Shown here: piece by piece, positions 24,135-33,623 of the stretch
How the letters are laid out: each line of letters begins with the position of its first letter
Numbering within the stretch: position 1 is the stretch's first letter
Assembly (NCBI RefSeq): GCF_023701745.1
Contig: NZ_JAJOZB010000001.1
Span: 5,059,501-5,123,500, forward strand
Length of the DNA stretch: 64,000 nucleotides
Direction: 5' to 3'
Source: Streptomyces sp. RKAG293
GTDB taxonomy: Bacteria > Actinomycetota > Actinomycetes > Streptomycetales > Streptomycetaceae
Program-made: the position numbers and the translations under genes
Notes under the pieces: model-generated
What the model was told of the DNA's origin: nothing
The model's input: only the letters and a program-made list of their open reading frames with translations
Databases searched by the model: none

Positions 24135-25529
24135 GTGACTATTCGCCTGTACGACACCAGCGCTCGGCAGATCCGTGATTTCACCCCGCTCACGCCGGGC
24201 TGTGTCTCGATCTACCTCTGCGGTGCCACCGTGCAGGCGGCCCCGCACATCGGGCACATCCGGTCGGGCCTGAACTTCGACATCATGCAGCGCTGGTTCG
24301 CCTACCGCGGCTATGACGTCACCTTCATCCGGAACGTCACCGACATCGACGACAAGATCCTCTGGAAGTCGGCCGAGCAGCGCCGCCCGTGGTGGGCGAT
24401 CGGCTACGAGAACGAGCGGGCCTTCAACAGCGGCTATGACGTGCTGGGCTGCCTGCCGCCCACCTACGAGCCGCGGGCGACCGGCCACATCCCCGAGATG
24501 GTCGAGATGATGCGCGAGCTCATCGACCGGGGTCACGCCTACGTCGCCGACGGCAACGTCTACTTCGACGTGCGCTCGTTCCCCGACTACCTGTCGCTGT
24601 CCAACCAGGACCTGGACCAACTGCGTGGGGCCCAGGACGTCGTCGAGACCGGCAAGCGCGACCCGCGCGACTTCGCCATGTGGAAGTCGGTCAAGCCCGG
24701 CGAGCCCTCCTGGGAGACCCCGTGGGGCCGCGGCCGGCCCGGCTGGCACCTGGAGTGCTCCGCGATGGCCCACAAGTACCTGGGCACCGCGTTCGACATC
24801 CACGGCGGCGGCATCGACCTGATCTTCCCGCACCACGAGAACGAGATCGCCCAGGCCAAGGCCTTCGGCGACGACTTCGCCGCCTACTGGGTGCACAACG
24901 CCTGGGTCACCATGAGCGGCGAGAAGATGAGCAAGTCGCTCGGCAACTCGGTGCTCGTCTCCGAGATGGTCCAGCGCTGGCGCCCCATCGTGCTGCGCTA
25001 CTACCTCGGCACCCCGCACTACCGCTCGATGATCGAGTACAGCGAGGAAGCACTGCGCGAGGCGGAGTCCGCGTTCGCGCGCATCGAGGGCTTCGCGCAG
25101 CGGGTCGTCGAGAAGTGCGGCCCGGTCGCGCCGGCCTCCGAGGTGCCGATCTCGTTCGGCGAGGCGATGGACGACGACCTGGGCGTCCCGCAGGCGCTGG
25201 CCATCGTCCACACCTCCGTCCGGCAGGGCAATTCGGCCATCACGGCGGACGACAAGGAAACCGCGATCGCGCGTCTGGCCGAGGTCCGTGCGATGCTCGG
25301 TGTACTGGGACTGGACCCGCTCGACGAGCAGTGGGCCGGCGGCGGGCACGGTGACGACCTGCACGGCGTCGTGGACTCACTCGTCCGGCTGGTGCTGGAA
25401 CAGCGGCAGGCGGCCCGGGAGCGTAAGGACTACGCGACCGCCGACGCCATCCGCGACCAGCTCCAGCAGTCGGGGCTGGACATCGAGGACACCGCGTCCG
25501 GACCCCGGTGGTCGCTCGGCTCGCGCTGA
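24135..25529 (+). CDS. cysS: Cysteinyl-tRNA synthetase
   Basis: A 464-residue class I synthetase. Visible are the zinc ligand cysteine in YLCGATVQ, the HIGH-type motif PHIGHIRSG, a second zinc cysteine in WHLECSAM, HHENEIAQ and the KMSKS loop (GEKMSKSLGNS). The C-terminal helical part ends ERKDYATADAIRDQLQQSGLDIEDTASG. MshC is a paralogue that attaches cysteine in mycothiol synthesis, but the intact anticodon-binding end and length favour CysS. GTG start 24135. It is followed by an 18-bp direct duplication that includes its stop codon. Confidence 0.92.
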   Translation: MTIRLYDTSARQIRDFTPLTPGCVSIYLCGATVQAAPHIGHIRSGLNFDIMQRWFAYRGYDVTFIRNVTDIDDKILWKSAEQRRPWWAIGYENERAFNSGYDVLGCLPPTYEPRATGHIPEMVEMMRELIDRGHAYVADGNVYFDVRSFPDYLSLSNQDLDQLRGAQDVVETGKRDPRDFAMWKSVKPGEPSWETPWGRGRPGWHLECSAMAHKYLGTAFDIHGGGIDLIFPHHENEIAQAKAFGDDFAAYWVHNAWVTMSGEKMSKSLGNSVLVSEMVQRWRPIVLRYYLGTPHYRSMIEYSEEALREAESAFARIEGFAQRVVEKCGPVAPASEVPISFGEAMDDDLGVPQALAIVHTSVRQGNSAITADDKETAIARLAEVRAMLGVLGLDPLDEQWAGGGHGDDLHGVVDSLVRLVLEQRQAARERKDYATADAIRDQLQQSGLDIEDTASGPRWSLGSR

Positions 25530-25562
25530 GCGCGTCACCGTGCCCGAGCGCGTCACCGTGCC
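25528..25562. repeat. 18-bp duplication spanning the cysS stop
   Basis: GAGCGCGTCACCGTGCC at 25528-25544 recurs at 25546-25562. The first copy overlaps the cysS TGA (25527-25529); the second has CGA at the same point. A second short duplication (GTCCGCCGGCGTACCAG / GTCCGCCGTACCAG) follows at about 25563-25597. Confidence 0.85.
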
Positions 25563-25666
25563 GTCCGCCGGCGTACCAGACCCGTCCGCCGTACCAGCTC
25601 CGCCCGAACAGCCCAGTCCCCATATACGTCAGTACCTTTTCAGCAGCGAAGAAGTGAGAGTGCCCC

Positions 25667-26623
25667 ATGGCCGGGAACAGCCAGCGCAGGAACCGCCGTA
25701 CCTCCAACAAGAAGGGCATGAAGGTCGGCACCGGCGGTCACCGGCGTAAGGCTCTGGAGGGCAAGGGCCCGACCCCGCCCGCCTCGGACCGCAAGGGCCA
25801 CAAGAAGAACCGCGTCGCGAAGGCCGTGGCCAAGCGGACCGTCTCCTCGCAGTCGCGCCGCCCGTCGGGCCGTGGCGCGAAGTCCACGGCCGAGCTGGTC
25901 GTCGGCCGCAACTCGGTGGTCGAGGCGCTGCGCGCCGAGATCCCGTCGACCGCGGTCTACGTCCAGCAGTACATCGACACCGACGACCGGGTGCGCGAGG
26001 CCATCAAGCTCGCGACCGACCGCGGTGTCCCGCTCATGGAGGCCGCGCGCCCCGAGCTGGACCGGATGACGAACGGCCTGAACCACCAGGGCATGGTCCT
26101 GCAGATCCCGCCGTACGAGTACGCGCACCCGGAAGACCTGCTGGAGACCGCCGCCAACAGCCACGAGGCCCCGCTGATCATGGCGCTCGACGGCATCACC
26201 GACTCGCGCAACCTCGGTGCGGTCGTCCGTTCCATGGCCGCGTTCGCCGGTCACGGCGTCGTCGTCCCCGAGCGCCGCGCGGCGGGTATGACCGCCGGTG
26301 CGTGGAAGACCTCGTCGGGCGCCGCCGCCCGCGTCCAGGTCGCCCGCGCCACCAACCTGACCCGGACGCTGGAGGCCTACCAGAAGGCCGGTCTGGTCGT
26401 CGTCGGCCTCGCCGCCGACGGTGCGACGGACCTGCACGAGCTGGACGCGCTCGCCGGTCCCGTCGTGATCGTCGCCGGTTCCGAGGGCAAGGGCCTGTCC
26501 CGCCTCGTCGGCGAGACCTGTGACTTCCTGGTGCGCATCCCGATGCCGGGTGGCGCGGAGTCCCTCAACGCGGGCGTCGCCGCCGGCATCGTCCTGTACG
26601 AGGCGGCCCGCCGCCGCGCGTGA
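25667..26623 (+). CDS. rlmB: 23S rRNA 2'-O-ribose methyltransferase (RlmB/TrmH family)
   Basis: A 318-residue SPOUT enzyme. A basic N-terminal tail (residues 1-70, NSQRRNRRTSNKKGMKVGTG onwards) precedes the L30e-like substrate domain (ELVVGRNSVVEALRAEIPST) and the knotted methyltransferase domain with ITDSRNLGAVVRSM (motif 1), VIVAGSEGKGLSRL (motif 2) and IPMPGGAESLNAGVAAGIVLYE (motif 3). It methylates the 2'-OH of a 23S rRNA guanosine. Downstream of cysS, the order seen in many actinobacteria. The last codons and stop are duplicated downstream. Confidence 0.92.
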   Translation: MAGNSQRRNRRTSNKKGMKVGTGGHRRKALEGKGPTPPASDRKGHKKNRVAKAVAKRTVSSQSRRPSGRGAKSTAELVVGRNSVVEALRAEIPSTAVYVQQYIDTDDRVREAIKLATDRGVPLMEAARPELDRMTNGLNHQGMVLQIPPYEYAHPEDLLETAANSHEAPLIMALDGITDSRNLGAVVRSMAAFAGHGVVVPERRAAGMTAGAWKTSSGAAARVQVARATNLTRTLEAYQKAGLVVVGLAADGATDLHELDALAGPVVIVAGSEGKGLSRLVGETCDFLVRIPMPGGAESLNAGVAAGIVLYEAARRRA

Positions 26624-26691
26624 CCCCCTGGCCGCCGCGCGTGACCCCTTGCGGGTGACTTCTTGCGGTGACTTCTTGTGGGTGACGTCAC
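26611..26691. repeat. Duplications spanning the rlmB stop
   Basis: GCCGCCGCGCGTGACCCC occurs at 26611-26628 (containing the TGA at 26621-26623) and again at 26632-26649, period 21. It runs into a second repeat, GGTGACTTCTTG at 26655-26666 and 26668-26679 (period 13), and a partial third GGTGACGTCAC. Confidence 0.88.
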
Positions 26692-26736
26692 GTGCGCGGT
26701 TGTTCGTGCGTGACCGACCTGCGTGGACGCCGACGT

Positions 26737-26769
26737 GGACCCGGTCCGGATCACTTCCGGACCGGGTCC
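26737..26769. terminator. Terminator hairpin after rlmB
   Basis: A 14-bp perfect stem (GGACCCGGTCCGGA-type left arm 26737-26750, right arm 26756-26769), loop TCACT. A second small hairpin CCCGATC-TTTT-CGGG follows directly. Confidence 0.8.
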
Positions 26770-26895
26770 CGATCTTTTCGGGTCGGCCCCGCATCCTTCC
26801 CGGCCAGCGCCCCGATGCTGTTGATCTTGACGGGTCTCGGACATCCATCGGTGCGTCGGCAGTGTCCTAAACGTCTGTCACTCGGTTAGTGGAGT

Positions 26896-28521
26896 GTGGA
26901 CACCAGAACACCCCGCACTCCTACGGGGGGTGGGACGCCCGGGTTCGACGAACCTGCCCTGAGCATGCTCAAGGTCCCGAGCGACCCGGCCCAGGTCATC
27001 GTCAACCACGCGAGTTTCCGCGTCCGGCTCGGCGTGACCTCGGCCCGTGCCCTGAGCCTCGACGAGACCGCGCGGATCCCCGTCATTCCCAGCTCCGTCA
27101 GGCGACGGGCCGCACCAGTGGTGTGGTCCGGCCGGACCGAGCCCGGCGACCCGGCTGCCGGCCGGCTCCTGCAGGCGGTCCGCCACGCGGGCCACGCGGG
27201 CGCGGAATCCGGCTCCGGACGCTCCGGCCCCGACACGCCCGCCGGCTCGACGCAGCTGCTGCCGCGGATCGACATCGACGAGGCGGCGACGCCAGGCGTC
27301 GTCGGCCCGCGCATGCCGGAACCCGAGCTGCTGCGCGGCGTCCGGCCGGCCCGTGGCGCCTTCGACGACGACTACGACGGCTACGACGACCAGTTCGGTG
27401 ACGGGCGCGGTGACGGCCGTGGCAAGGGCCTCGCGGCCGGACCCGGCGAGAAGGACGGCATCCGGCGCGGCCGCAATGCCGAACCGATCCGGCACGCCTG
27501 GTACCCCGGGCACCGGATGAACCTCGGCGTCGTCCTGCTCCCGCTGCGCGTCTTCCTCGGCTTCATCTCGGTCTACGCCGGCATGAGCAAGCTCTGCGAC
27601 CCCGTGTACTTCGACGGCGGCGAGCGCGGCTCGATGGTCAAGTGGCTCACGTCACTGCACCCGTGGGCCGCCGCGGCGCCGCTGCGCGACCTCGCGCTCA
27701 CCCACCCCGTGGGCGCCGGGCTGACCATCGCCTTCCTCCAGGTCATCGTCGGCGTCCTCACGATCTGCGGGCTGTGGCAGCGGGTCGCCGCGTCCCTCGC
27801 CGCCGCGCTCTCCGTGGCACTGCTGGTGACGGTGACCTGGCGCACGGTCCCGGTCTACGACGCGCCGGACTTCATCTACCTCGCCGCCTGGAGCCCGCTG
27901 ATCATCGCGGGCGCCCCCGTATACTCCGTGGACGGCCGCCTCGCGGGCGAGGCGTGGCGGCGGCTCGGGCCGCGCGCCGAACTGTGGGACCTGCGCAGGC
28001 GGGTGCTGCGCCGCGGTGTGGTGCTGGCCACGATCTTCGTCGGCCTGACGCTGCTGTGCGGATCGGTGCTGGGTGCCGCGGTGCGGTCGTCCAGCACGCA
28101 CACGGACGTGCCGACCCCGGCGCGCATCCCCGTCAACAACCTGCCGGGCACGCCGCTGCCCGAGGTGTCGGGCACGGCCACCCCCGGCAAGCACAAGCCC
28201 ACCCCGAAGCCGTCGAAGTCCGCCGGCGCCAACAAGAAGAAGCCGTCCAAGTCGCCCTCGGCGTCGCCGAGCAGCACCCACAAGAGCGGCAGCACGGGCA
28301 GCGGCAGCGGCAGCAGCAGCAAGCCGCGCGAGTCCTCCTCGCGGCCGACGCAGCCCAGTTCCCCGCACCAGTCGCACCGTCCGACGACGTCCCCGACGAC
28401 CAGCAGCGGTACCGTCCACGACCCGATCGGCGGCCTCCTGGGCAGCGGATCGCCCGCCGGCCTGCTGCTCGGCCGGTCCGGTCCGGTCGGCGACGGCGGA
28501 GGCACCGGCGGCTCGGCCTGA
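26896..28521 (+). CDS. DoxX-family membrane protein with long disordered termini
   Basis: A 541-residue protein. Residues 1-205 are low-complexity and acidic with no fold that I recognise (DDDYDGYDDQFGDGRGDGRG). Residues about 210-340 form the DoxX core of four membrane helices (LPLRVFLGFISVYAGMSKL, LTIAFLQVIVGVLTICGLWQ, ALSVALLVTVTWRTVP, FIYLAAWSPLIIAGAP). One more helix (GVVLATIFVGLTLLCGSVLG, about 375-395) leads to an extended Lys/Ser/Thr/Pro-rich tail. DoxX proteins are linked to thiol and thiosulfate redox. GTG 26896 lacks a ribosome site; ATG 26965 is an alternative start. Confidence 0.75.
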   Translation: MDTRTPRTPTGGGTPGFDEPALSMLKVPSDPAQVIVNHASFRVRLGVTSARALSLDETARIPVIPSSVRRRAAPVVWSGRTEPGDPAAGRLLQAVRHAGHAGAESGSGRSGPDTPAGSTQLLPRIDIDEAATPGVVGPRMPEPELLRGVRPARGAFDDDYDGYDDQFGDGRGDGRGKGLAAGPGEKDGIRRGRNAEPIRHAWYPGHRMNLGVVLLPLRVFLGFISVYAGMSKLCDPVYFDGGERGSMVKWLTSLHPWAAAAPLRDLALTHPVGAGLTIAFLQVIVGVLTICGLWQRVAASLAAALSVALLVTVTWRTVPVYDAPDFIYLAAWSPLIIAGAPVYSVDGRLAGEAWRRLGPRAELWDLRRRVLRRGVVLATIFVGLTLLCGSVLGAAVRSSSTHTDVPTPARIPVNNLPGTPLPEVSGTATPGKHKPTPKPSKSAGANKKKPSKSPSASPSSTHKSGSTGSGSGSSSKPRESSSRPTQPSSPHQSHRPTTSPTTSSGTVHDPIGGLLGSGSPAGLLLGRSGPVGDGGGTGGSA

Positions 28522-28541
28522 CGGGTCGGGTTCGCAGGACG

Positions 28542-28588
28542 ACATGGCGGTGGCCCGCACCCTTCGGGGGTGCGGGCCACCGCCATGT
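28542..28588. terminator. Strong terminator after the DoxX gene
   Basis: A 21-bp perfect stem (ACATGGCGGTGGCCCGCACC plus C, 28542-28562, with 28568-28588), loop TTCGG. It lies 21 bases after the stop. Confidence 0.9.
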
Positions 28589-28681
28589 GCGTAGGAGGGC
28601 CTGTGGGCGCCGTGGAGGGAAGCGGGCGGCCAGGACGGCCCGGAGGTGGTGGAACGTGCGCAAGGGCCGCAGCAGCCCGCT

Positions 28682-28780
28682 CAGCGCCGCGGCGGCTGGC
28701 TGAGAGCCACGCTCAACCAGCGCTGCGGCGGCTGGCTGAGAGCCACGCTCAACGGTTGAGAGCCGCGTTCAACGGCTGAG
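28682..28780. repeat. Tandem repeats spanning the nucleotidyltransferase stop
   Basis: On the minus strand the gene ends CTCAGCCGTTGA; downstream follow CGGCTCTCAACCGTTGA, then two copies of GCGTGGCTCTCAGCCAGCC separated by 36 bases. The shared core is GGCTCTCA(A/G)CC...TTGA. The stop at 28769-28771 is in the gene-proximal unit. Confidence 0.85.
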
Positions 28781-29494
28781 GGCGGCCAGCTCCTTGGCGG
28801 CCTCGGTGAGGTCCTTCGCCGTGTCGATGGCCCGCCAGTACGCGCCCTGCGGGATCGGGAAGCCGGCGAGGCGGCGTTCGCGCGCGAGCCGGGGGAACGT
28901 GGTGCGTTCATGGTCGCCGAGGTCCGGCAGCAGCCCGGTGAACTCCGGATCGAAGACGTACACGCCCGCGTTGATCAGGAACGGGGAGGGCGGCGCCTCG
29001 ATGAAGTCCAGGATCTGCCCGAACTCGTTGGTCTCCACGGCGCCCCACGGGATCCGGGGGCGGGCCAGCGCCAGCGTGGCGACCGCGGCGCGCTCGTGGT
29101 GGAACGCGGCCATCTCGCGCAGCGAGAAGCGGGTCCAGATGTCGCCGTTGGTGGCGTACCAGGGCTCGTCGGGGCGCGGGAGCGACGCGGCGGCGTACTT
29201 GAGCCCGCCGCCGCGACCCAGCGGTTCCTTCTCGACGACGGTGGTGACGTTCAGCGGCAACCGGGCCGCGTCCAGCCACTCCTGGAGCACTTCGGCGAGG
29301 TGGCCGCACGAGACGACGGCGTCGGTGACGCCCTCGGCGGCCAGCCAGTCGAGCTGGTGGCCGATGATCGGTGTCCCGGTGCCCGGGATCTCGACCATCG
29401 GCTTGGGACGGTCGTCGGTGTAGGGCCGCAGTCGCGACCCCTGCCCTCCGGCGAGGAGGACGGCCTGGGTCACGGTAGGAGCGCCGTTCGTCAT
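28769..29494 (-). CDS. Sugar-nucleotide pyrophosphorylase (nucleotidyltransferase) family protein
   Basis: A 241-residue GT-A-type enzyme: AVLLAGGQGSRLRPYTDDRPKPMVEIPG is the NTP-binding signature (GGxGxRLxPxTxxxPKP), YATNGDIWTRFSL has the metal-binding Asp, and INAGVYVFDPE and the final PIPQGAYWRAIDTAKDL are further motifs. Such enzymes make NDP-mannose, -glucose or heptose; the sugar is not predictable. ATG 29494 is chosen over GTG 29503 because TAGGG lies 8 bases before it. Confidence 0.88.
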   Translation of the reverse strand: MTNGAPTVTQAVLLAGGQGSRLRPYTDDRPKPMVEIPGTGTPIIGHQLDWLAAEGVTDAVVSCGHLAEVLQEWLDAARLPLNVTTVVEKEPLGRGGGLKYAAASLPRPDEPWYATNGDIWTRFSLREMAAFHHERAAVATLALARPRIPWGAVETNEFGQILDFIEAPPSPFLINAGVYVFDPEFTGLLPDLGDHERTTFPRLARERRLAGFPIPQGAYWRAIDTAKDLTEAAKELAALSR

Positions 29495-29618
29495 GCTGGG
29501 CACCCTACGGGACCTCGAACTCGTGGATCTTGTGGATGTCGGGGAACTCGTGGATCCAGTGGATCTGGCCGATCTCGTGATGACGGCGTCCCCGGGCGGC
29601 AGGGGACGCCTGTCATGG

Positions 29619-30032
29619 TCAGTAGACGGAGGCGACGCCGGTCGCGAACGAGGTGTCGCACACCGGACGCGAGAAGGACTGGGCGCGGACCGGACCGTAC
29701 TTGGCGACGGCGGCGCGGCCGAGCGACCGGGCGATCGAGGTGCAGTACTTTGCCAGTGACGGCCTGGTGGCCATCTCCGCCTGCAGGTCGGTCAGTACCG
29801 TGCTCGCGGACTTGTCCTGGAGCTCGTCCAGCAGTCGGGTGCGCAGCACCTCCTGCGGCTCCTTCGAGGACGGCACGATCTCCGGTTTGTCGTGCGAGGC
29901 CGTGAGCACCTGGGCCTCGGAGGCCGAGGTCGCCCACGGGACGCGGGTGACGGCGAGGGTCCCGGACAGCACGAGGACGACCGGGAGTACGAGCGCGAAT
30001 GTCTTGCCGATGCGGCGAGCTACCTGGTTCAC
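29619..30032 (-). CDS. Small exported or membrane-anchored protein, unknown function
   Basis: A 137-residue protein with a basic start and one hydrophobic segment (residues about 10-30, FALVLPVVLVLSGTLAVTRV) acting as signal or anchor. The mature part has two cysteines (AKYCTSIAR and RPVCDTSF) that could pair outside the cell. No family recognised. Upstream of it, 29515-29590 contains imprecise repeats of AACTCGTGGATC/AGTGGATC with no gene. Confidence 0.6.
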   Translation of the reverse strand: MNQVARRIGKTFALVLPVVLVLSGTLAVTRVPWATSASEAQVLTASHDKPEIVPSSKEPQEVLRTRLLDELQDKSASTVLTDLQAEMATRPSLAKYCTSIARSLGRAAVAKYGPVRAQSFSRPVCDTSFATGVASVY

Positions 30033-30180
30033 GCTCGCGATCGTAGCGATGGGTGATGATTTGGCGACATTTAGTCACCCTGCCGGGTGAGGGGAATCGC
30101 TGATACGGGTGCGGCCGGTTGACGAACAGGGTCGAAAGGACCGGTGTGTGCAGGTATTTGTCGACACCGGAATGATCGAC

Positions 30181-30213
30181 GCGGACGCACCGCGGACGCA
30201 CCGCCGACGCAAC
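30181..30213. repeat. Three 11-bp tandem repeats
   Basis: GCGGACGCACC twice and GCCGACGCAAC once, immediately before the msiK terminator hairpin, in the 263-base gap between the exported protein gene and msiK. The rest of that gap (30033-30180) holds a long-armed repeat CCGGTGT...ACACCGG and no gene. Confidence 0.75.
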
Positions 30214-30214
30214 G

Positions 30215-30253
30215 CGGAACGGCCGCCCGCAGGTTGCGCGAACGGCCGTTCCG
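30215..30253. terminator. Terminator after msiK
   Basis: CGGAACGGCCG (30215-30225) pairs with CGGCCGTTCCG (30243-30253), 17-base loop. It lies 43 bases past the msiK stop on the minus strand. Confidence 0.75.
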
Positions 30254-30295
30254 TACTGCTTATAAGCCCGGACTGATCGGTGCCCCGGACCGGCG

Positions 30296-31414
<1,119 letters not shown>

Positions 31415-31627
31415 AGCTGTTGCACCCCTCACCGGCAGGAACGTGCCGGACGATCCGAGTAAAGGAAGGATTGGTCTAGTCCGCCATATGCGAACTGACG
31501 GTGACGCTACCCGCCGCCTGCCCCTTTGTCAGTAGCCCCCGGTCCCCGACTTTCCCCACACCCGGCACCCCCCGCCTTGAGTACACTTCTCCTGGCCCCG
31601 CACCCGCACCACCGGCCGCGGACCCGT

Positions 31628-31701
31628 GCCCCCTTAGCTCAGCTGGCCAGAGCACCGCTCTTGTAAAGCGAAGGTCGTCGGTTCGAATCCGACAGGGGGC
31701 T
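31628..31701 (+). tRNA. tRNA-Thr (anticodon TGT)
   Basis: 74 bases fold as a tRNA: acceptor GCCCCCT with AGGGGGC, D-arm GCTC/GAGC, anticodon loop CTTGTAA with TGT at its centre, variable AGGTC, T-arm GTCGG-TTCGAAT-CCGAC. The 3' CCA is not encoded. It reads ACA threonine codons, rare in this GC-rich genome. Confidence 0.95.
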
Positions 31702-31762
31702 CCCCGTACCACCCCGCCCGAGCCGCACCCAGTGGCCCCGCGGCTCTGCAGAAGCGCCACGG

Positions 31763-31791
31763 ACGGCCCCGGACACCCTGTCCGGGGCCGT
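31763..31791. terminator. Terminator after tRNA-Thr
   Basis: A 13-bp perfect stem (ACGGCCCCGGACA, loop CCC, TGTCCGGGGCCGT), 61 bases after the tRNA. The 195 bases from here to the LAxTG gene are A/T-richer and hold no other feature I can support. Confidence 0.85.
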
Positions 31792-31986
31792 CTGCGTGCG
31801 CGGTGTCCGCCGGCCGTGGTTGTGCGAGGGCGTGGGGCCGAGGTGCCGTGGGTGCTCTGTTGGGGAAATCGGGGCGGGCGATTCGTGGCGTGTGCTAGAT
31901 ATTGATTTCTTCGTGTCGAACAGTTGATCGCATGGGCGTCGGCTGGGAGACGTCGGGCACCATCTGACACCCTGGCAGGAAGCTTC

Positions 31987-33504
31987 ATGTCCTTGTCCTT
32001 ACGCCGCCTGGCGGTGGCCGCCGTGGCCGGCGGCACTCTCGCAGCAAGTTCGCTGATCTGGGCGGGAGGCGCGCTCGCGGCTCCTGGGCCGGTCGTTTCC
32101 GTCGGCCAGCCGGATGAGCACGGGATGCCGGCCGCCGGGCTCACCGGCGGCGTCATCGCGGTACCGGTCTCCGTCAAGGACGCTCCCGGACCCGGGACGA
32201 CGTGGGTCAGCTTCAGTCAGGCGACGCCCGGTGGTGAGCCCGAGCACCGGCTGGCCGGACTGCCCCGGGGTGTGAAGGTGGTCGTGCCCGCAGGGTGCAC
32301 GAAGGATGCCGCCAGTGGGACCGAGCCCGACTCCTTCTCGTGTGTCACGGCGGCGGGCGACCAGACGTTCGCGTTCGGACTGGACGTCGCGGCCACCGTC
32401 CCCGACAGCACCTGGGTCCTGCCGCAGGCCAGTTACGGAAGTACCGGGGGTGGAGCTGAGTCCGACCCCAGCTTCGGCATGGTGCGGCTCTTCTCGGGCA
32501 ACTCGGCCGCCACACTCACCCACAGCGGACTGCGTGATGTCCAGCCGGGCAAGTCCGTCGTCTACACCACCAAGTTGCGGGCCTCCCAGGCCGGTTCCGT
32601 CTACGAATTCATGAACTTCTCCGTCGGTCGCGACGAAGGAGGGTGGGGGCTGCCCTCCTGGGCTCATCTGAAGGTGAGCGCGTCATCCGCCCGCGCCTCG
32701 TGCAGGGTCCTGACACCCGCGGAGGCCAACGGGTCGCCCCTGGTCTCCTCCTGCGAACTTCCGGTGGGAGGCGACGTCACGGTGACGGAGACGCTGACCG
32801 TCGACGCCAAGGCGCCGGTCGGCGCCCGGTTCGCCCTGAACTCCGACTACGGCTCGGCGTACAGCGGCCCCGGTGCCGCACAGGCCTCCACGGGCTACGA
32901 CTACATCTTTGTGGGCCACGATCTGTCGACCGGGCCGCTGAGCACGATCTCGGTGGGCGACATCAGCGTCCCGGCGGGCGGGAGCGCCGCGTTCCCCGTC
33001 ACGGTGAACGCGGTCCAGGACGGATCGGTCCTGCTGGACCTGGGGCAGCGCGCCGACAAGAAGCACCCGGCGGCCCATGGCCTTCCGGCCGGGGTCACCG
33101 TGACACTGCCGGCCGGTTGCAAGGCCGGGACGGTCCCGGCCGATCCGGACGTCACCTGCCCGGTGCGCAAGGGGCGTAGCACTCTGACGTTCACGGTCCG
33201 CGCGACGGCGAAGGCGTCCCGGTCGGTGCAGGCCGTGCTGACGGCGATGGTCGTCGATCCGCGCTTCGAGCACCCGCAGGACCTGTCGACCGGAATGGTC
33301 CGGATCGTGGACCCCCGTCCCGCGGGCACGGTCCCGAACGGCGGCGTCAAGCCGTCCGCTTCCCCGGCCACGGGCGGCACGGAGTTGGCCGAGACCGGCG
33401 GTTCCGGTGACGCCACCGGATTCGCCCTCGGTGGCTCCGCGCTGCTGGCCGCGGGGGCCGCGGCTCTGGTCGTCGCGCGGCGGCGGAAGGCGCGCCACAA
33501 CTGA
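31987..33504 (+). CDS. LAxTG cell-wall-anchored surface protein with internal duplication
   Basis: A 505-residue exported protein. Signal peptide: LRRLAVAAVAGGTLAASSLI...ALAAPG. The C-terminus is a sortase sorting signal: LAETG, a hydrophobic helix (FALGGSALLAAGAAALVVA) and RRRKARHN. LAxTG is the motif of the class E sortases of Streptomyces. The ectodomain shows an internal duplication: LPRGVKVVVPAGC...C (first half) matches LPAGVTVTLPAGC...C (second half), each with two cysteines likely to form a disulfide, followed by GMVR(L/I). ATG 31987 has AGGA 6 bases upstream. Ligand unknown. Confidence 0.85.
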   Translation: MSLSLRRLAVAAVAGGTLAASSLIWAGGALAAPGPVVSVGQPDEHGMPAAGLTGGVIAVPVSVKDAPGPGTTWVSFSQATPGGEPEHRLAGLPRGVKVVVPAGCTKDAASGTEPDSFSCVTAAGDQTFAFGLDVAATVPDSTWVLPQASYGSTGGGAESDPSFGMVRLFSGNSAATLTHSGLRDVQPGKSVVYTTKLRASQAGSVYEFMNFSVGRDEGGWGLPSWAHLKVSASSARASCRVLTPAEANGSPLVSSCELPVGGDVTVTETLTVDAKAPVGARFALNSDYGSAYSGPGAAQASTGYDYIFVGHDLSTGPLSTISVGDISVPAGGSAAFPVTVNAVQDGSVLLDLGQRADKKHPAAHGLPAGVTVTLPAGCKAGTVPADPDVTCPVRKGRSTLTFTVRATAKASRSVQAVLTAMVVDPRFEHPQDLSTGMVRIVDPRPAGTVPNGGVKPSASPATGGTELAETGGSGDATGFALGGSALLAAGAAALVVARRRKARHN

Positions 33505-33538
33505 CGGATCCCGCTGAAGGCGGATCCGGGAACGGATC

Positions 33539-33570
33539 GAGGGGTCCAGCGCTTCGGCGCTGGGCCCCTC
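33539..33570. terminator. Terminator after the LAxTG gene
   Basis: GAGGGGTCCAGCGC-TTCG-GCGCTGGGCCCCTC, 14-bp stem with one G-T pair and a stable tetraloop; it lies between convergent genes. Confidence 0.88.
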
Positions 33571-33623
33571 TCGCGTTCACCACGGCCGCCACCCGGGGCG
33601 CCACCCGGGCCGCCGCGAAGCGG

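Noticed and set aside
24135..25529. mshC rather than cysS
   Set aside because: MshC lacks the C-terminal anticodon-binding region; this protein is 464 residues with an intact C-terminal domain and lies beside rlmB as cysS usually does.
31628..31986. tRNA-Thr as an attachment site of an integrated element
   Set aside because: No integrase, no repeat of the tRNA 3' end and no change in gene type were found downstream.
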